Part shown: positions 38,769-48,600 of the stretch, in pieces | Position numbering within the stretch: position 1 is the stretch's first letter | How the letters are laid out: each line of letters begins with the position of its first letter | DNA from: Flavobacterium ajazii | Lineage (GTDB): Bacteria; Bacteroidota; Bacteroidia; Flavobacteriales; Flavobacteriaceae | Direction: 5' to 3' | Length of the DNA: 64,000 nt | Assembly: GCF_010614725.1 (NCBI RefSeq) | Contig: NZ_JAAEHL010000013.1 | Location: forward strand, 62,001-126,000 | Notes under the pieces: generated by a model | What the model was told of the DNA's origin: nothing | Seen by the model: only the letters and a program-made list of their open reading frames with translations | Databases searched by the model: none | Made by a program: the position numbers and the translations under genes

Positions 38769-39662
38769 TTATGCGGAAAGAAATTGTTTAGAAATTTTCT
38801 CAGCCTTTTTACTTTCGCTGTAATCGTAAAAACCTTCTCCGGATTTTACACCTAATTTCCCGGCTCTAACCATATTGACTAATAATGGGCAAGGAGCGTA
38901 TTTCGGATTTTTAAATCCGTCGTACATTACATTCAAAATGGCAAGACAAACGTCAAGGCCAATAAAATCAGCTAATTGAAGCGGTCCCATTGGATGCCCC
39001 ATTCCTAATTTCATTACCGTATCAATTTCATAAACTCCGGCTACTCTGTTGTATAACGTTTCAATTGCCTCGTTTAGCATAGGCATTAAAATTCGGTTTG
39101 CTACAAAACCAGGGTAATCGTTTACTTCAACCGGAACTTTACCTAACTTTTCAGATAAATTCATGATTATTTTGGTGACTTCATCGCTGGTATTGTATCC
39201 TCGAATGATTTCAACCAGTTTCATAATCGGAACCGGATTCATAAAATGCATTCCGATAACACGCTCAGGATGTGCAACAACAGATCCAATTTGTGTGATT
39301 GAAATCGAAGAAGTGTTGGTTGCTAAAATTGTATTATGTGAACAGTATTCATTTAATTGTTTGAAAATATTCAGTTTCAATTCTACATTTTCAGTTGCTG
39401 CTTCGACTACTAAATCAACGCCGACAACACCATCTTTAATATCTGTATAGGTAATAATATTGGTAATCGTTCTGGCAACTTCTTCCTGAGTGATTGTTCC
39501 TTTAGACAGCATTCGATCCAGATTTGCAGCAATAGTCGCCATTCCTTTATCCAATGATTTTTCAGAAACATCAATGAGTTTTACAATAAAACCGCTTTGC
39601 GCAAAAGTATGTGCAATTCCGTTACCCATTGTTCCGGCACCAATTACAGCTATAGTTTTCAT
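38769..39662 (-). CDS. 3-hydroxybutyryl-CoA (3-hydroxyacyl-CoA) dehydrogenase
   Basis: A 297-residue NAD-dependent enzyme that oxidises 3-hydroxyacyl-CoA. IAVIGAGTMGNGIAHTFAQSG is the NAD-binding motif. NTSSISITQIG and GMHFMNPVPIMKLVEII surround the active-site His of the HADH signature. VNDYPGFVANRILMPMLNEAI marks the C-terminal domain. The size fits a free-standing Hbd-type protein, not a FadB multifunctional enzyme. It starts an operon with yggS. No other beta-oxidation genes are adjacent, so it may serve fatty acid or ketogenic amino acid breakdown. Confidence 0.92.
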   Translation of the reverse strand: MKTIAVIGAGTMGNGIAHTFAQSGFIVKLIDVSEKSLDKGMATIAANLDRMLSKGTITQEEVARTITNIITYTDIKDGVVGVDLVVEAATENVELKLNIFKQLNEYCSHNTILATNTSSISITQIGSVVAHPERVIGMHFMNPVPIMKLVEIIRGYNTSDEVTKIIMNLSEKLGKVPVEVNDYPGFVANRILMPMLNEAIETLYNRVAGVYEIDTVMKLGMGHPMGPLQLADFIGLDVCLAILNVMYDGFKNPKYAPCPLLVNMVRAGKLGVKSGEGFYDYSESKKAEKISKQFLSA

Positions 39663-39687
39663 TTATCTGGTATTTGAATTTTAAAAT

Positions 39688-39728
39688 TTAAGGTTTAAAG
39701 AAGCTTTGAAGCCTGCTTTAAACCTTAA
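39688..39728 (-). terminator. Possible terminator after the Gfo/Idh gene
   Basis: The 13-bp stem TTAAGGTTTAAAG / CTTTAAACCTTAA, followed on the minus strand by ATTTTAAAA. The T-run is imperfect. Confidence 0.45.
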
Positions 39729-39750
39729 AGATAATAAGTTTATTTTTTTA

Positions 39751-40716
39751 TTATTTATCGAAACAATCAATAATCTGATAGGCAACTCTTAATGCATCTG
39801 TAGCCTGTTCAAGTGTTACAACCGGAGTTGTGTCGTTATTGATAGCATCTGCAAATGAATTTAATTCGTCTAAAATAGCGTTGTTTTGCTCTACGTCCGG
39901 ATTTGTAAAGTAAATTTGTTTTTTTACTCCCTCGGCATTTTGAAGAATCATATCAAAATCTCCCGGAACTTCAGGAGCATCTTTCATACGGACAACTTCA
40001 CATTTTTTTTCCAAAAAATCAACCGAAATGTAGGCGTCTTTTTGAAAAAAACGTGTTTTGCGCATGTTTTTCATCGAAATTCGGCTGGCAGTTAAATTGG
40101 CAACACAGCCATTTTCGAATTCAATTCGGGCATTGGCAATATCAGGAGTTTCACTGATTACCGAAACACCACTGGCATTGATGTTTTTTACATTTGATTT
40201 TACCACACTTAAAATGGCATCAATATCATGAATCATTAAATCAAGAACTACCGGAACATCCGTGCCACGTGGATTAAATTCGGCCAAACGATGCGTTTCT
40301 ATAAACATCGGGTTTTCGATCATGTTTTTGGTTGCAATAAAAGCAGGGTTAAAGCGCTCTACGTGACCAACTTGTCCTTTTACATTGTGTTCTTTTGCCA
40401 AAGCAATAATCTCTTCAGCCTCTTCAACGGTGTTGGCAATTGGTTTTTCTATAAAAATATGTTTTCCTGATTTGATGGCTACTTTGGCACATTTGTAGTG
40501 CGAAAGTGTTGGAGTTACAATGTCGATTACATCCACGGCGTGGATTAATTTTGCAATTGTATTGAAGTTTTTATAGCCAAATTCTTTTGAAATTCTTTCG
40601 GCATTTTCCTGATTTTCATCATAAAATCCAACTAATTCGTATTTGTCAGATTGTTGTAATAAGCGTAAATGTATTTTACCTAAGTGACCCGCACCTAAAA
40701 CTCCTACTTTTAACAT
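39751..40716 (-). CDS. Gfo/Idh/MocA-family oxidoreductase
   Basis: A 321-residue NAD(P)-dependent dehydrogenase. GVLGAGHLGKIHLRLLQQS is the Rossmann motif. DVIDIVTPTLSHYKCAKVAIKSGKHIFIEKPIANTVEEAEEII contains the EKP motif with the catalytic lysine, and VGHVERFNPAF follows. The C-terminal alpha/beta domain binds the sugar-like substrate. The substrate is unknown; candidates are sugars, inositol or a nucleotide sugar. It is a single gene ending near a hairpin before the Hbd-yggS pair. Confidence 0.9.
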   Translation of the reverse strand: MLKVGVLGAGHLGKIHLRLLQQSDKYELVGFYDENQENAERISKEFGYKNFNTIAKLIHAVDVIDIVTPTLSHYKCAKVAIKSGKHIFIEKPIANTVEEAEEIIALAKEHNVKGQVGHVERFNPAFIATKNMIENPMFIETHRLAEFNPRGTDVPVVLDLMIHDIDAILSVVKSNVKNINASGVSVISETPDIANARIEFENGCVANLTASRISMKNMRKTRFFQKDAYISVDFLEKKCEVVRMKDAPEVPGDFDMILQNAEGVKKQIYFTNPDVEQNNAILDELNSFADAINNDTTPVVTLEQATDALRVAYQIIDCFDK

Positions 40717-40863
40717 GTGAATGTATTTTAAACAAAAATAGAATTTATTTGTTGAAAGTGAAAAAGAATTTAACTAATTGTGAAATGTGAATTATTGGTA
40801 GTGCCTTTTGACTTTCGCCTTTTTGACTTTCAACTTTATTAATTTAATAATTAAAAATCAATA

Positions 40864-40893
40864 TTTGATTTCCTGTTTTGTTTCTTATTTTTG
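40864..40893 (+). promoter_or_regulatory. pcm promoter
   Basis: TTTG at 40864-40867 and TATTTTTG at 40886-40893, spacing 18, match the Bacteroidota consensus. The predicted start near 40900 is just upstream of the TTG start codon at 40915. Confidence 0.6.
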
Positions 40894-40914
40894 CGAAAAT
40901 AAAACCTACCCATT

Positions 40915-41556
40915 TTGAAAGATACTGCCAAACATCAAGGACTTCGCAATCAATTAGTAAGCACTTTAGAACAAAAAGGGATTACTGATAAGGCGGTTTT
41001 AGAGGCGATAAAAAAAATCCCAAGACACCTTTTTTTAAATTCAAGTTTTGAAGATTATGCTTATCAGGATAAGGCATTTCCTATAGGAGCGGGTCAGACT
41101 ATTTCGCAGCCTTATACGGTTGCTTTTCAGTCTCAGCTGCTGGAAGTGAAAAAAGATGACAAAATTCTTGAAATCGGTACAGGATCGGGCTATCAGACTG
41201 CTGTTTTATTCATGCTGGGGGCAAAAGTGTATAGCGTTGAAAGACAAAAAGAACTGTTTAAAACAACTTCTAATTTATTCCCTAAATTAAATATCAGACC
41301 TAAACATCTCTCGTTTGGTGATGGTTACAAAGGTCTCCCAAACTATGCTCCGTTTGACAGTATTATTGTTACAGCAGGTGCTCCTTTTATTCCACAGCCT
41401 TTGATGGCACAATTGAAAATAGGAGGAAGGCTGGTGATTCCACTTGGAGAAGATGTACAGATTATGACTTTACTAATTCGTAAAAACGAAACACAATTTG
41501 AAAAACATGAGTTTGGGGAATTTAGATTTGTTCCTTTATTAGAAGATAAAAATTAA
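40915..41556 (+). CDS. pcm: Protein-L-isoaspartate O-methyltransferase
   Basis: A 213-residue SAM-dependent enzyme that methylates abnormal L-isoaspartyl residues and so starts their repair. AFPIGAGQTISQPYTVAFQSQLL is the substrate-binding motif, ILEIGTGSGYQTAVL motif I, and FDSIIVTAGAPFIPQPLMAQL the family's post-I region. GGRLVIPLGEDVQIMTLL closes it. The start is a TTG at 40915: KDTAKHQGLRNQLV is the normal family N-terminus, no ATG is nearby, and the promoter lies immediately upstream. Confidence 0.95.
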   Translation: MKDTAKHQGLRNQLVSTLEQKGITDKAVLEAIKKIPRHLFLNSSFEDYAYQDKAFPIGAGQTISQPYTVAFQSQLLEVKKDDKILEIGTGSGYQTAVLFMLGAKVYSVERQKELFKTTSNLFPKLNIRPKHLSFGDGYKGLPNYAPFDSIIVTAGAPFIPQPLMAQLKIGGRLVIPLGEDVQIMTLLIRKNETQFEKHEFGEFRFVPLLEDKN

Positions 41557-41564
41557 AAAAAAAT

Positions 41565-41600
41565 GCCCCATAAATATTTAATTTATTTTGGGGCTTTTTT
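41565..41600 (+). terminator. pcm terminator
   Basis: GCCCCA / TGGGGC with extended A/T pairing, followed by six T. Confidence 0.8.
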
Positions 41601-41631
41601 ATGACTTAACTAGTTAGATATGAAATCAGGT

Positions 41632-41709
41632 GTCAGGCTGAGTCCATTCGGCTTCGCTCAGGATAAACTTAGTTGAGGCAAAAAGCCTTCGACTCCGCTC
41701 AGGATGACA
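41632..41709. repeat. Two CTTCG(A)CTCCGCTCAGG words between pcm and the ABC ATPase gene
   Basis: GTCAGGCTGAGTCCATTCGG plus GCTTCGCTCAGG at 41632-41662 and CCTTCGACTCCGCTCAGGAT at 41686-41705. They are related to the repeats at 12523 and 25611. The first word forms an imperfect hairpin on its own (CTGAG ... CTCAG). Confidence 0.65.
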
Positions 41710-41737
41710 TCTCGTTTCTAAGTAGCATAAAATATAC

Positions 41738-42970
41738 TTATTTAATTCTCCCAATAGATCCCGTCTCAGAAGGAATAAGTTCAAAAACAGAAGTAGGAGC
41801 AAGTCCTGATTCGATTCTGTGCGAAACGTATAAAATAGCTACATTGGTTTCCTGTCTGATAGTGTTAATTAACTGAATCACCAAATCGACATTTTCGTCA
41901 TCCAGACCCTCAACAGGTTCATCTAAAATTAATAAAGGCGGATGTTTTAAAACGGCACGAACAATAAGTGCTACTCTTTGCTGTCCGATCGAAAGATCTA
42001 TAAAACGTTTCTTTTTCAGGTGGCTCATTTCAATTACCTCCAGCCATTGCGTAACAATTTGTTTTTGTAAGGTAGTCGGTTCCGTATATAATCCGATAGA
42101 ATCAAAGAAACCGGACAGAATCATTTGTTCCAGTGTATGTCCTTTCTGAAACAAATCCATCATAGAAGTGGTATAAATTCCGATTTGCTTTTTTATTTCC
42201 CAAACACTTTCACCGCTTCCTTTTTTTCTTCCAAATAAAAATAAATCCTGACCATATCCTTTTGGGTTATCGCCTGTAATTAAAGATAAAATAGTGCTTT
42301 TTCCGGATCCGTTCGGACCAATTAACTGCCAGAATTCACCTTGTTTGATGGTCCATGAAATGTTGTTCAGAATTTTTCGGTCTTCATAACTTACCGAAAC
42401 ATTCTCCATTTTTATTAATACACTTTCGTGAAAAGTACCCGGTTCATGAGCCTTTGGAATTGCAGCTGTATTTAAGGTTTTAAAATGGTTTTCGGTTTTT
42501 GAAATAGGATATAGAGTAAACGAATTGTCTTTGATCTGGACTTTATTCAGTACAAAATCCATTAAATCAACCGTACGGTTTACAAGCTGAATAATAGAAA
42601 TGGTATCAGTAAGTTTTTCTAAAGATAGAGCCAAAGCCAGACGGGAAGCCTGATCTAAATGATCGAAAGGATTATCGAAAATGATAAAATCAGGATTTTG
42701 GCTGATACAGTATTTTAAGAACTCTTTTTTGCGTTCGCCTGATGAAAAAGTCCGCAATTGCCTGTGGGATTCAGGAGAAGCTTCAACAGATTCATATTGA
42801 TATTCCCTTTCAATGAATTTTTCAATTGAAATATCAGAGAATAAAATTCCTTTTTGGTTGTTAAAAACGGCTAATTCTTCTTTCGCTTCGCCGGAAAGTA
42901 GGGTGTCTATGAACTTTTTTTTATTGACCTGATTGGTTAAAAGAATGTCCCAATGTTGTTTTTGATGCAT
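41738..42970 (-). CDS. ModF-like tandem ABC ATPase
   Basis: A 410-residue cytoplasmic protein with two ABC domains and no membrane segment. The second (about 187-405) is complete: Walker A GPNGSGKST, signature LSIGQQRVALI, Walker B LLILDEPVEGLD, then YVSHR. The first (about 1-180) has a signature-like FSSGERKKEFL and a Walker B-like DFIIFDNPFDHLD, but no Walker A, so its N-terminus is shortened or degenerate. ModF of E. coli, a similar double ATPase next to molybdate genes, has both. No molybdate genes are here. The role might be regulatory or in translation-type ABC functions; it cannot be settled. Confidence 0.8.
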   Translation of the reverse strand: MHQKQHWDILLTNQVNKKKFIDTLLSGEAKEELAVFNNQKGILFSDISIEKFIEREYQYESVEASPESHRQLRTFSSGERKKEFLKYCISQNPDFIIFDNPFDHLDQASRLALALSLEKLTDTISIIQLVNRTVDLMDFVLNKVQIKDNSFTLYPISKTENHFKTLNTAAIPKAHEPGTFHESVLIKMENVSVSYEDRKILNNISWTIKQGEFWQLIGPNGSGKSTILSLITGDNPKGYGQDLFLFGRKKGSGESVWEIKKQIGIYTTSMMDLFQKGHTLEQMILSGFFDSIGLYTEPTTLQKQIVTQWLEVIEMSHLKKKRFIDLSIGQQRVALIVRAVLKHPPLLILDEPVEGLDDENVDLVIQLINTIRQETNVAILYVSHRIESGLAPTSVFELIPSETGSIGRIK

Positions 42971-42991
42971 TATTTATTTCTTGAAAGGATA

Positions 42992-43843
42992 TTATTGTTT
43001 AGTTGCCATTGGCATATTGTTTCTTGACCATTCGCTCCAGGAGCCTATGTAAAGCTGTGGAATTGGAATTCCGGCATAACCCATAGCTAACAGAGTGTGG
43101 CAAGCAGTAACACCTGAACCGCAATGGACTATTACATTTTCGGGTTTTACATTTCCTAAAATTTGAGTATATTTTTTCGCCAGTTTTTCAGCGGAAAGAT
43201 AAAAGCCATTTTCGTCTAAATTTTCGCTAAACGGAACATTAACTGCACCCGGAATATGACCTGCAATCAGATCAAGTGGTTCTGTGAAACCGTTAAAACG
43301 ATTTTTATCTCTTACGTCAATGACGATATTTTCAGGGTTGTTGCGGACTTTATCGACCTCTTTAATATTGCTTAAAGAAAGTTTCCAAACTGAAACCGGA
43401 TATTTTTCAGCTGTGTCAAAATTTTCTGTACCTGAACTTACAGGGAAACCTACATGAATTGCTGCCTGATAGCCACCATTTAAGACCTGCACTTTTTCAT
43501 GACCAATTGCTTTTAGCATCCACCAAAATCTGGCTGCGGCATTTGAACCGTTTTTGTCATCATAAATAATCACATGGCTTTGCGTTGTAATGCCAAGTTT
43601 TGAAAGCACTTCTGAAAATTTTTCTAACGAAGGCAATGGATGTCTTCCGCCGTTTGCAGGGTTACAGCCAATTGTAGCCAAATCCCGGTTTAAATCAACA
43701 TATCGGGCATCTTTTAAATGTTCGTTTTTATAATTTTCCTCCATATTGAGTCCGGCTCTGGCATCAACTAAAATAACTTCAGTTGAGTTTTTTAGCTGAA
43801 GTAATTCTTCGGGATTTATTATGGGAGACCAATTTTTCGGCAT
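42992..43843 (-). CDS. Thiosulfate/3-mercaptopyruvate sulfurtransferase
   Basis: A 283-residue protein with two rhodanese domains. The first is inactive-type (VDARAGLNMEENYKNEHLKDARYVDLNRDLA). The second has the active-site loop VIVHCGSGVTACHTLLAM, where the Cys carries the persulfide, and the conserved HIPGAVNVPFSENL. The CGSGVTA loop is characteristic of the SseA/3-mercaptopyruvate branch. It moves sulfur from a donor to cyanide or a thiol acceptor. It lies in a minus-strand run with the DUF1398 gene upstream, 20 bp away. Confidence 0.92.
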   Translation of the reverse strand: MPKNWSPIINPEELLQLKNSTEVILVDARAGLNMEENYKNEHLKDARYVDLNRDLATIGCNPANGGRHPLPSLEKFSEVLSKLGITTQSHVIIYDDKNGSNAAARFWWMLKAIGHEKVQVLNGGYQAAIHVGFPVSSGTENFDTAEKYPVSVWKLSLSNIKEVDKVRNNPENIVIDVRDKNRFNGFTEPLDLIAGHIPGAVNVPFSENLDENGFYLSAEKLAKKYTQILGNVKPENVIVHCGSGVTACHTLLAMGYAGIPIPQLYIGSWSEWSRNNMPMATKQ

Positions 43844-43863
43844 CTGAATTTCTTCTAAAATGA

Positions 43864-44253
43864 TTAACCAGGAATTTTTTCAATTAAAATTTCAGCGCCT
43901 GATTTGTCAAAATAAGTACAGGTCATTTCAATAATATCAACACGCCATTTTGCGATTCCGCATTGTCCTGAATGATTACAAAATGTAATATAATCGGTCT
44001 GGCCGTCCTGATGCGCTACCAGAAATTCTATAAAACGTTCTTTGTTGGCTGTATCCTGAACTTTTATTTCAGGATATTTTTCGTCTGAAATAACAGAATA
44101 GTTATTTACACCATAATATTCAACATGGCCATCATTTACAAAGGTGTCATACCCTTTTACGCCCAAAATAATTAAATCCTGTATATAATTTGGAAAATCG
44201 GCACCGCTTTTTACTTTGGCATGTGCCTCTTTTATTTGTTCGATTGTAAACAT
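43864..44253 (-). CDS. DUF1398 family protein
   Basis: A 129-residue protein of the DUF1398 (YbcV-like) family. MFTIEQIKEAHAKVKSGADFP is at the N-terminus, then YIQDLIILGVKGYDTFVNDGHVEYYG, and the middle FLVAHQDGQTDYITFCNHSGQCGIAKWRVD carries the conserved Gln/Cys stretch. The fold and role are unknown; related genes occur in prophages, but none is near here. It is 20 bp upstream of the sulfurtransferase and 22 bp downstream of the hydrolase gene, consistent with one operon. Confidence 0.82.
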   Translation of the reverse strand: MFTIEQIKEAHAKVKSGADFPNYIQDLIILGVKGYDTFVNDGHVEYYGVNNYSVISDEKYPEIKVQDTANKERFIEFLVAHQDGQTDYITFCNHSGQCGIAKWRVDIIEMTCTYFDKSGAEILIEKIPG

Positions 44254-44275
44254 AAAATATAATTTAAGGTTAACT

Positions 44276-45268
44276 TTATTGCTTCAAAAATACGATTAAT
44301 GGTTTTATAAATTGATTAAAAGATTCAATATGTGGCAAATGTCCTGTGTTTGCAATTTCTACAAGTTTTGCATTCGGAATGGCTTTTTGTGTTTTTTTGC
44401 CCAGTTCGGCATAATTGCCCATTGTTTTTCTGACTTCTTCTGAAACGAGGGGTTTTCCTAAAGCAGTTTTATCTCTGGTTCCGATGATTAGTAATGTTGG
44501 ACTTTTGATGTTTTTAAATTCATATAAAACAGGCTGAGTAAAAATCATGTCGTACATCAATGCCGAATTCCATGCTATAATATTATAATTAGGAGCTGTT
44601 GTCCAGCCAGCACCCAATTCAGCCCATTTTTGAAAATCAGCATTCCATTTTCCATCATAATAATTCGCCATTTGGTATTTTTTGATAGCTTCGTAATTTT
44701 GTTTTAATTCACTTTCGTACCACCAATCTACAGGCTTGTAAGGAACAATCAATTTCCAGTCTTCTAAACCAATTGGATTTTCAAGGACTAATTTTTCAGC
44801 AGTTTCAGGATACATCAACGTAAATCTTGTAGCTAACATTCCGCCCATGGAATGTCCTAAAACAGCTGTTTTTTCAATTCCCAAATGTTCTAACAGTTTT
44901 TTTGTGTTTTCAGCAAACTGCTGAAATGTATACTGAAAATTATCCGGTTTTGAAGATTTTCCAAAACCAATCTGATCCGGGACAATAACCCTGAAACCTT
45001 CTTTTGTCAGGGCTTTAATAGTGGTTTCCCAATAAGCTCCATTAAAATTTTTTCCATGAAATAAAATGATGTTTCTATGATTGTAATTGGCAGGAGTTAT
45101 GTCCATATAGGCCATTTTTAAAAGTTGGCGCTGATTACTGAGTTCAAAAAACTTAACAGGGAACGGATATTCGTAATTGCTTAAATTAATATCAAATTGT
45201 TTTATTTTTTCTTCTTGTGAAAAGGAAAAAAGTGGAATTAATAACAATAAGAGTTTTAAGGTTTTCAT
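44276..45268 (-). CDS. Exported alpha/beta hydrolase
   Basis: A 330-residue hydrolase with a signal peptide (about 1-17, ending FSFS). The fold starts at IILFHGKNFNGAYW (oxyanion loop HGxx). The nucleophile serine is in VLGHSMGGMLATRF, an acidic residue in LLIIGTRDKTALG, and the histidine in ANTGHLPHIES. The inserted cap contains WWYESELKQNYEAIK. It probably works in the periplasm. Its substrate is unknown; the sequence resembles lipase/esterase-like or haloalkane-type hydrolases. It starts the minus-strand run with DUF1398 and the sulfurtransferase. Confidence 0.88.
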   Translation of the reverse strand: MKTLKLLLLLIPLFSFSQEEKIKQFDINLSNYEYPFPVKFFELSNQRQLLKMAYMDITPANYNHRNIILFHGKNFNGAYWETTIKALTKEGFRVIVPDQIGFGKSSKPDNFQYTFQQFAENTKKLLEHLGIEKTAVLGHSMGGMLATRFTLMYPETAEKLVLENPIGLEDWKLIVPYKPVDWWYESELKQNYEAIKKYQMANYYDGKWNADFQKWAELGAGWTTAPNYNIIAWNSALMYDMIFTQPVLYEFKNIKSPTLLIIGTRDKTALGKPLVSEEVRKTMGNYAELGKKTQKAIPNAKLVEIANTGHLPHIESFNQFIKPLIVFLKQ

Positions 45269-45632
45269 TGGAATGATAATTTTTATTTGAGATTTATAAA
45301 ATTACCGTTCTGAGTTTGAAAGGCAAAAATTATAATCTTAAAATTATCAGAAAATATAGCTTTATTTCAAGAAAAAGATGCTTACTAATAATCATTTTTC
45401 TGAAAAATATAAACGCCCGATATTTTATTTTTTATTTTAAATCATGAAATAAAATTCGAAAAAACTGCAATTCGTTAAATTTTGAATATTTTAATCAGGT
45501 GATAATTTTGTTTTGTTGCTGAATTTATAATGTATTGATTTTTAAAGATGTAAACACAGGACGGGGCAGGACAGACTCTTTTTTGCTTATGCCTAAATTC
45601 GGTTAACTAACTTTTAACCAATTTATATTAGT
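45269..45632. promoter_or_regulatory. 364-bp gap upstream of the pectate lyase gene
   Basis: Mostly AT-rich. Two things stand out. An inverted repeat GGTTAA-N7-TTAACC (45601-45619) sits 14 bp before the start of the lyase gene. A G-rich stretch ACAGGACGGGGCAGGACAGA (45555-45574) carries the direct word AGGAC twice. Either may be a regulator site. No clear TAnnTTTG box is found at a standard spacing, and no coding is supported. Confidence 0.35.
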
Positions 45633-48600
45633 ATGAAAAAAATTACCTTATCATTCAGATATGGGGTCAAAATTCTTTCGGCCTTTGTTCTGATTACGTT
45701 TATGGGAGAATTAAGAGCCCAAACGTTGGCATTTCCCGAAGCCACAGGTTTTGGAAGATTTACAACAGGGGCAAGAGGAGCTGCAAATCCACAGATTTAT
45801 TTAGTAACCAATTTAAATGACAGTGGTCCTGGGTCATTTCGTGATGCCGTTAGTCAGGAAGGAAGATTTGTAATTTTTAAAGTAGGAGGTATCATTAACG
45901 TAGCTTCTTCGATTGCAATTGCGAAAAACACGACTATTGCCGGACAAACAGCAACAGGTGAAGGAATTGTATTGTTGGGATCTAAGGTGTCATTTACCGG
46001 AGCAAGTAATACGATTGCCCGTTACGTTCGTATTCGTTATGGAGGAACTGCCAAAGATCAGGATGCGTCTGGGATTTCAAATGGAGCGAATATAATTTTA
46101 GACCACATGAGTTTTACCTGGGGTACAGACGAAGTGTTTTCTGTGAACTGGGATAGTAAAGGAACAAGCCCGGATAATATTACGATTCAGAATTCTATTA
46201 TTGGACAGGGAATGCACCGTCACAATCACTCAGCCGGAGGTTTAATGCAGCCTTCTGCCGGTGGTAAGATAAGCTTAATTGGGAATTTATACATCTGTAA
46301 TAAAACCCGTAACAATAAAGTGAAGGGTATCAATGAGTTTGTAAATAATGTTGTTTACAACTGGGGGAATTACGGAAATACCTATGGGCATGCTGAATCC
46401 GGTGATGCCTATATTATGGGAGGAGATTCTGCAGGAAGTTCAGATGTTAATATTATCAATAATTATTTTATAGGAGGGCCAAACACAAGTAGTACAGTTT
46501 CATCACCGTTTAATCGCGGAAATGATAATTTCTCTTTATATGGCTCTGGAAATTATTTTGACAATAATAAGGATGGTGTACTAAATGGTACGTTAGTTCC
46601 TTACGATTTAACGGGATATCCTACTGGAGATATATCTACTCTTTTGTCAACACCGTATGATTATCCTATGAAAAATCCAGCATTGTCTGCTGAGGATGCT
46701 TATAATAAAATTGTAGCAAGTGTTGGAGCTTCGTATCCAAGACGTGATCAGGTTGAGAGTTTAATGATTTCAGATTTGGTATCTAAAGGGACAACTGCCA
46801 CGTATGTATATGTGCAAACTGATTTGACCAGTAAATTTGGTTTTATAAACGGAGGTGCAGGACATGTTTACGGTGCTCCGGCTCCTTTGGATACAGACAA
46901 TGATGGTATGCCTGATGCCTGGGAAGATGCCAACGGATTAGATAAAAATACGGCTGATGCTTTATTAGTCAGTACAACCAATGCTCCTTATCTGAATATT
47001 GAAGTTTATATTAACGGATTAACCAATACAACACCTGCTGATTTTCTTATTCCGCCATCAGGTGTAAATTTTAGTTCTGTAACTTCAACTGAAATCCCAC
47101 CGGCTAGCTCTTTAACAGTAAAATGGAGTGATAATGCTACAAATGAAAATAACTATATATTAGAGCGTTCAACTGATGGAACAAATTTTACAGTAATTAA
47201 TACGCTTGCAGCTAACACTATTAGTTATAATGATTCTGGCTTGACGCCTAATACAGTATATTATTATCGTGTTAAAGCAACAAATGCTACAGAATCATCT
47301 GCTTATAGCGAAATAGGCTCTGTAACAACTCCTCCAATCCCATCGGCTCCAGCTAAGGCAGCTAATCCAACGCCAGCCTCAGGATATAATTTTGTACAGT
47401 TAAACGGAGGTAATACAACATTAAAATGGACTGGAAGTTCTAATACGACAACTTACGCAGTTTATTTAGGCACAAATCCTGCAAATCTAACTAAACTAGC
47501 CGATGTAGCCTATGTTGCAGCTCCTTCATATCAGCTCACAGGTTTAAATACTGCGACAACTTATTATTGGAGAATTGATGCTTCTAATGCAAAAGGGACA
47601 ATAGCTGGAGATGTATGGAATTTTAAGACTTTAACACCAGAAATTGTTGGATATTGGCCATTTAAAGAAGCAGCCGGAGAGGGTGATCAAATTGCGGATA
47701 TTTCAAGTTATGGAAATAATGGACAATTGGATGCGGCTTATGATAATGCTTCGGTTAGGGTAATAGGAAAAGAGAATAAAGCTATAGATTTTGCGACATT
47801 ATTACCAAACAAGCTTATGGTTAGTATTCCAAATCAGGATCAGATATTCTTTGATAAAAATTCATTTACTGTTTCATTCTGGATGAAAGCTGATGCTAGT
47901 TTAATACCTGCAGGAACAACATTGAGTTCTTATATTTTGTGCAAAGGCTCAATGACAAAAAGTGTGACAACAGGAGCAACAGGCAGAAGATTTAATGTAG
48001 AAATTAAAAGTAATCAATTGCGTTTTGCTATAGATGATGATGTTACAAAAACAGAACTTGTATCATCATTGGCAGCTACGAGTTATTTTACCGGAAACTG
48101 GGTTAATGTGATTATTATGAGAGATGTTGCCACATCTAAATTAAAAATTTATACAAATGGTGTTTTTACAAATGAAAAAGCAGATGCAACAGGAACATCA
48201 GTGGGTATTGGAGAGGCAACAGATTTAGTAATTGGTAATATCGGGGCACTTGAACTGTATGCTAATACTACTCCTGCACCGTACAAAGGATTGTTTGATG
48301 AGCTTAAAATGTTTAATTATGCATTAACAGCGGCAGAAGTTACAGCCCTTTATAATCAGACATTTTTAAGTAATAGTAAATTTAGTCAAAATGACAGTCG
48401 AAGCAAAAGTAATCTTGTAGTATATCCGAATCCTGCAAAAGAGCAAATTTTTATCAATATTCCTGATACTAATTTGTCTTCTGTAACTGCAACTTTGAGT
48501 GATGTAACCGGGAAAATTATCGTAAAAGAAAACATCACTTCTGACGGAAATGGCGTTTTTACTTTGAATATAGCGAATAAAAATCTTTCAGGACTTTATA

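Noticed and set aside
41673..41876. 67-residue plus-strand frame
   Set aside because: It starts in the CTTCGACTCCGCTCAG repeat and is antisense to the end of the ABC ATPase gene.
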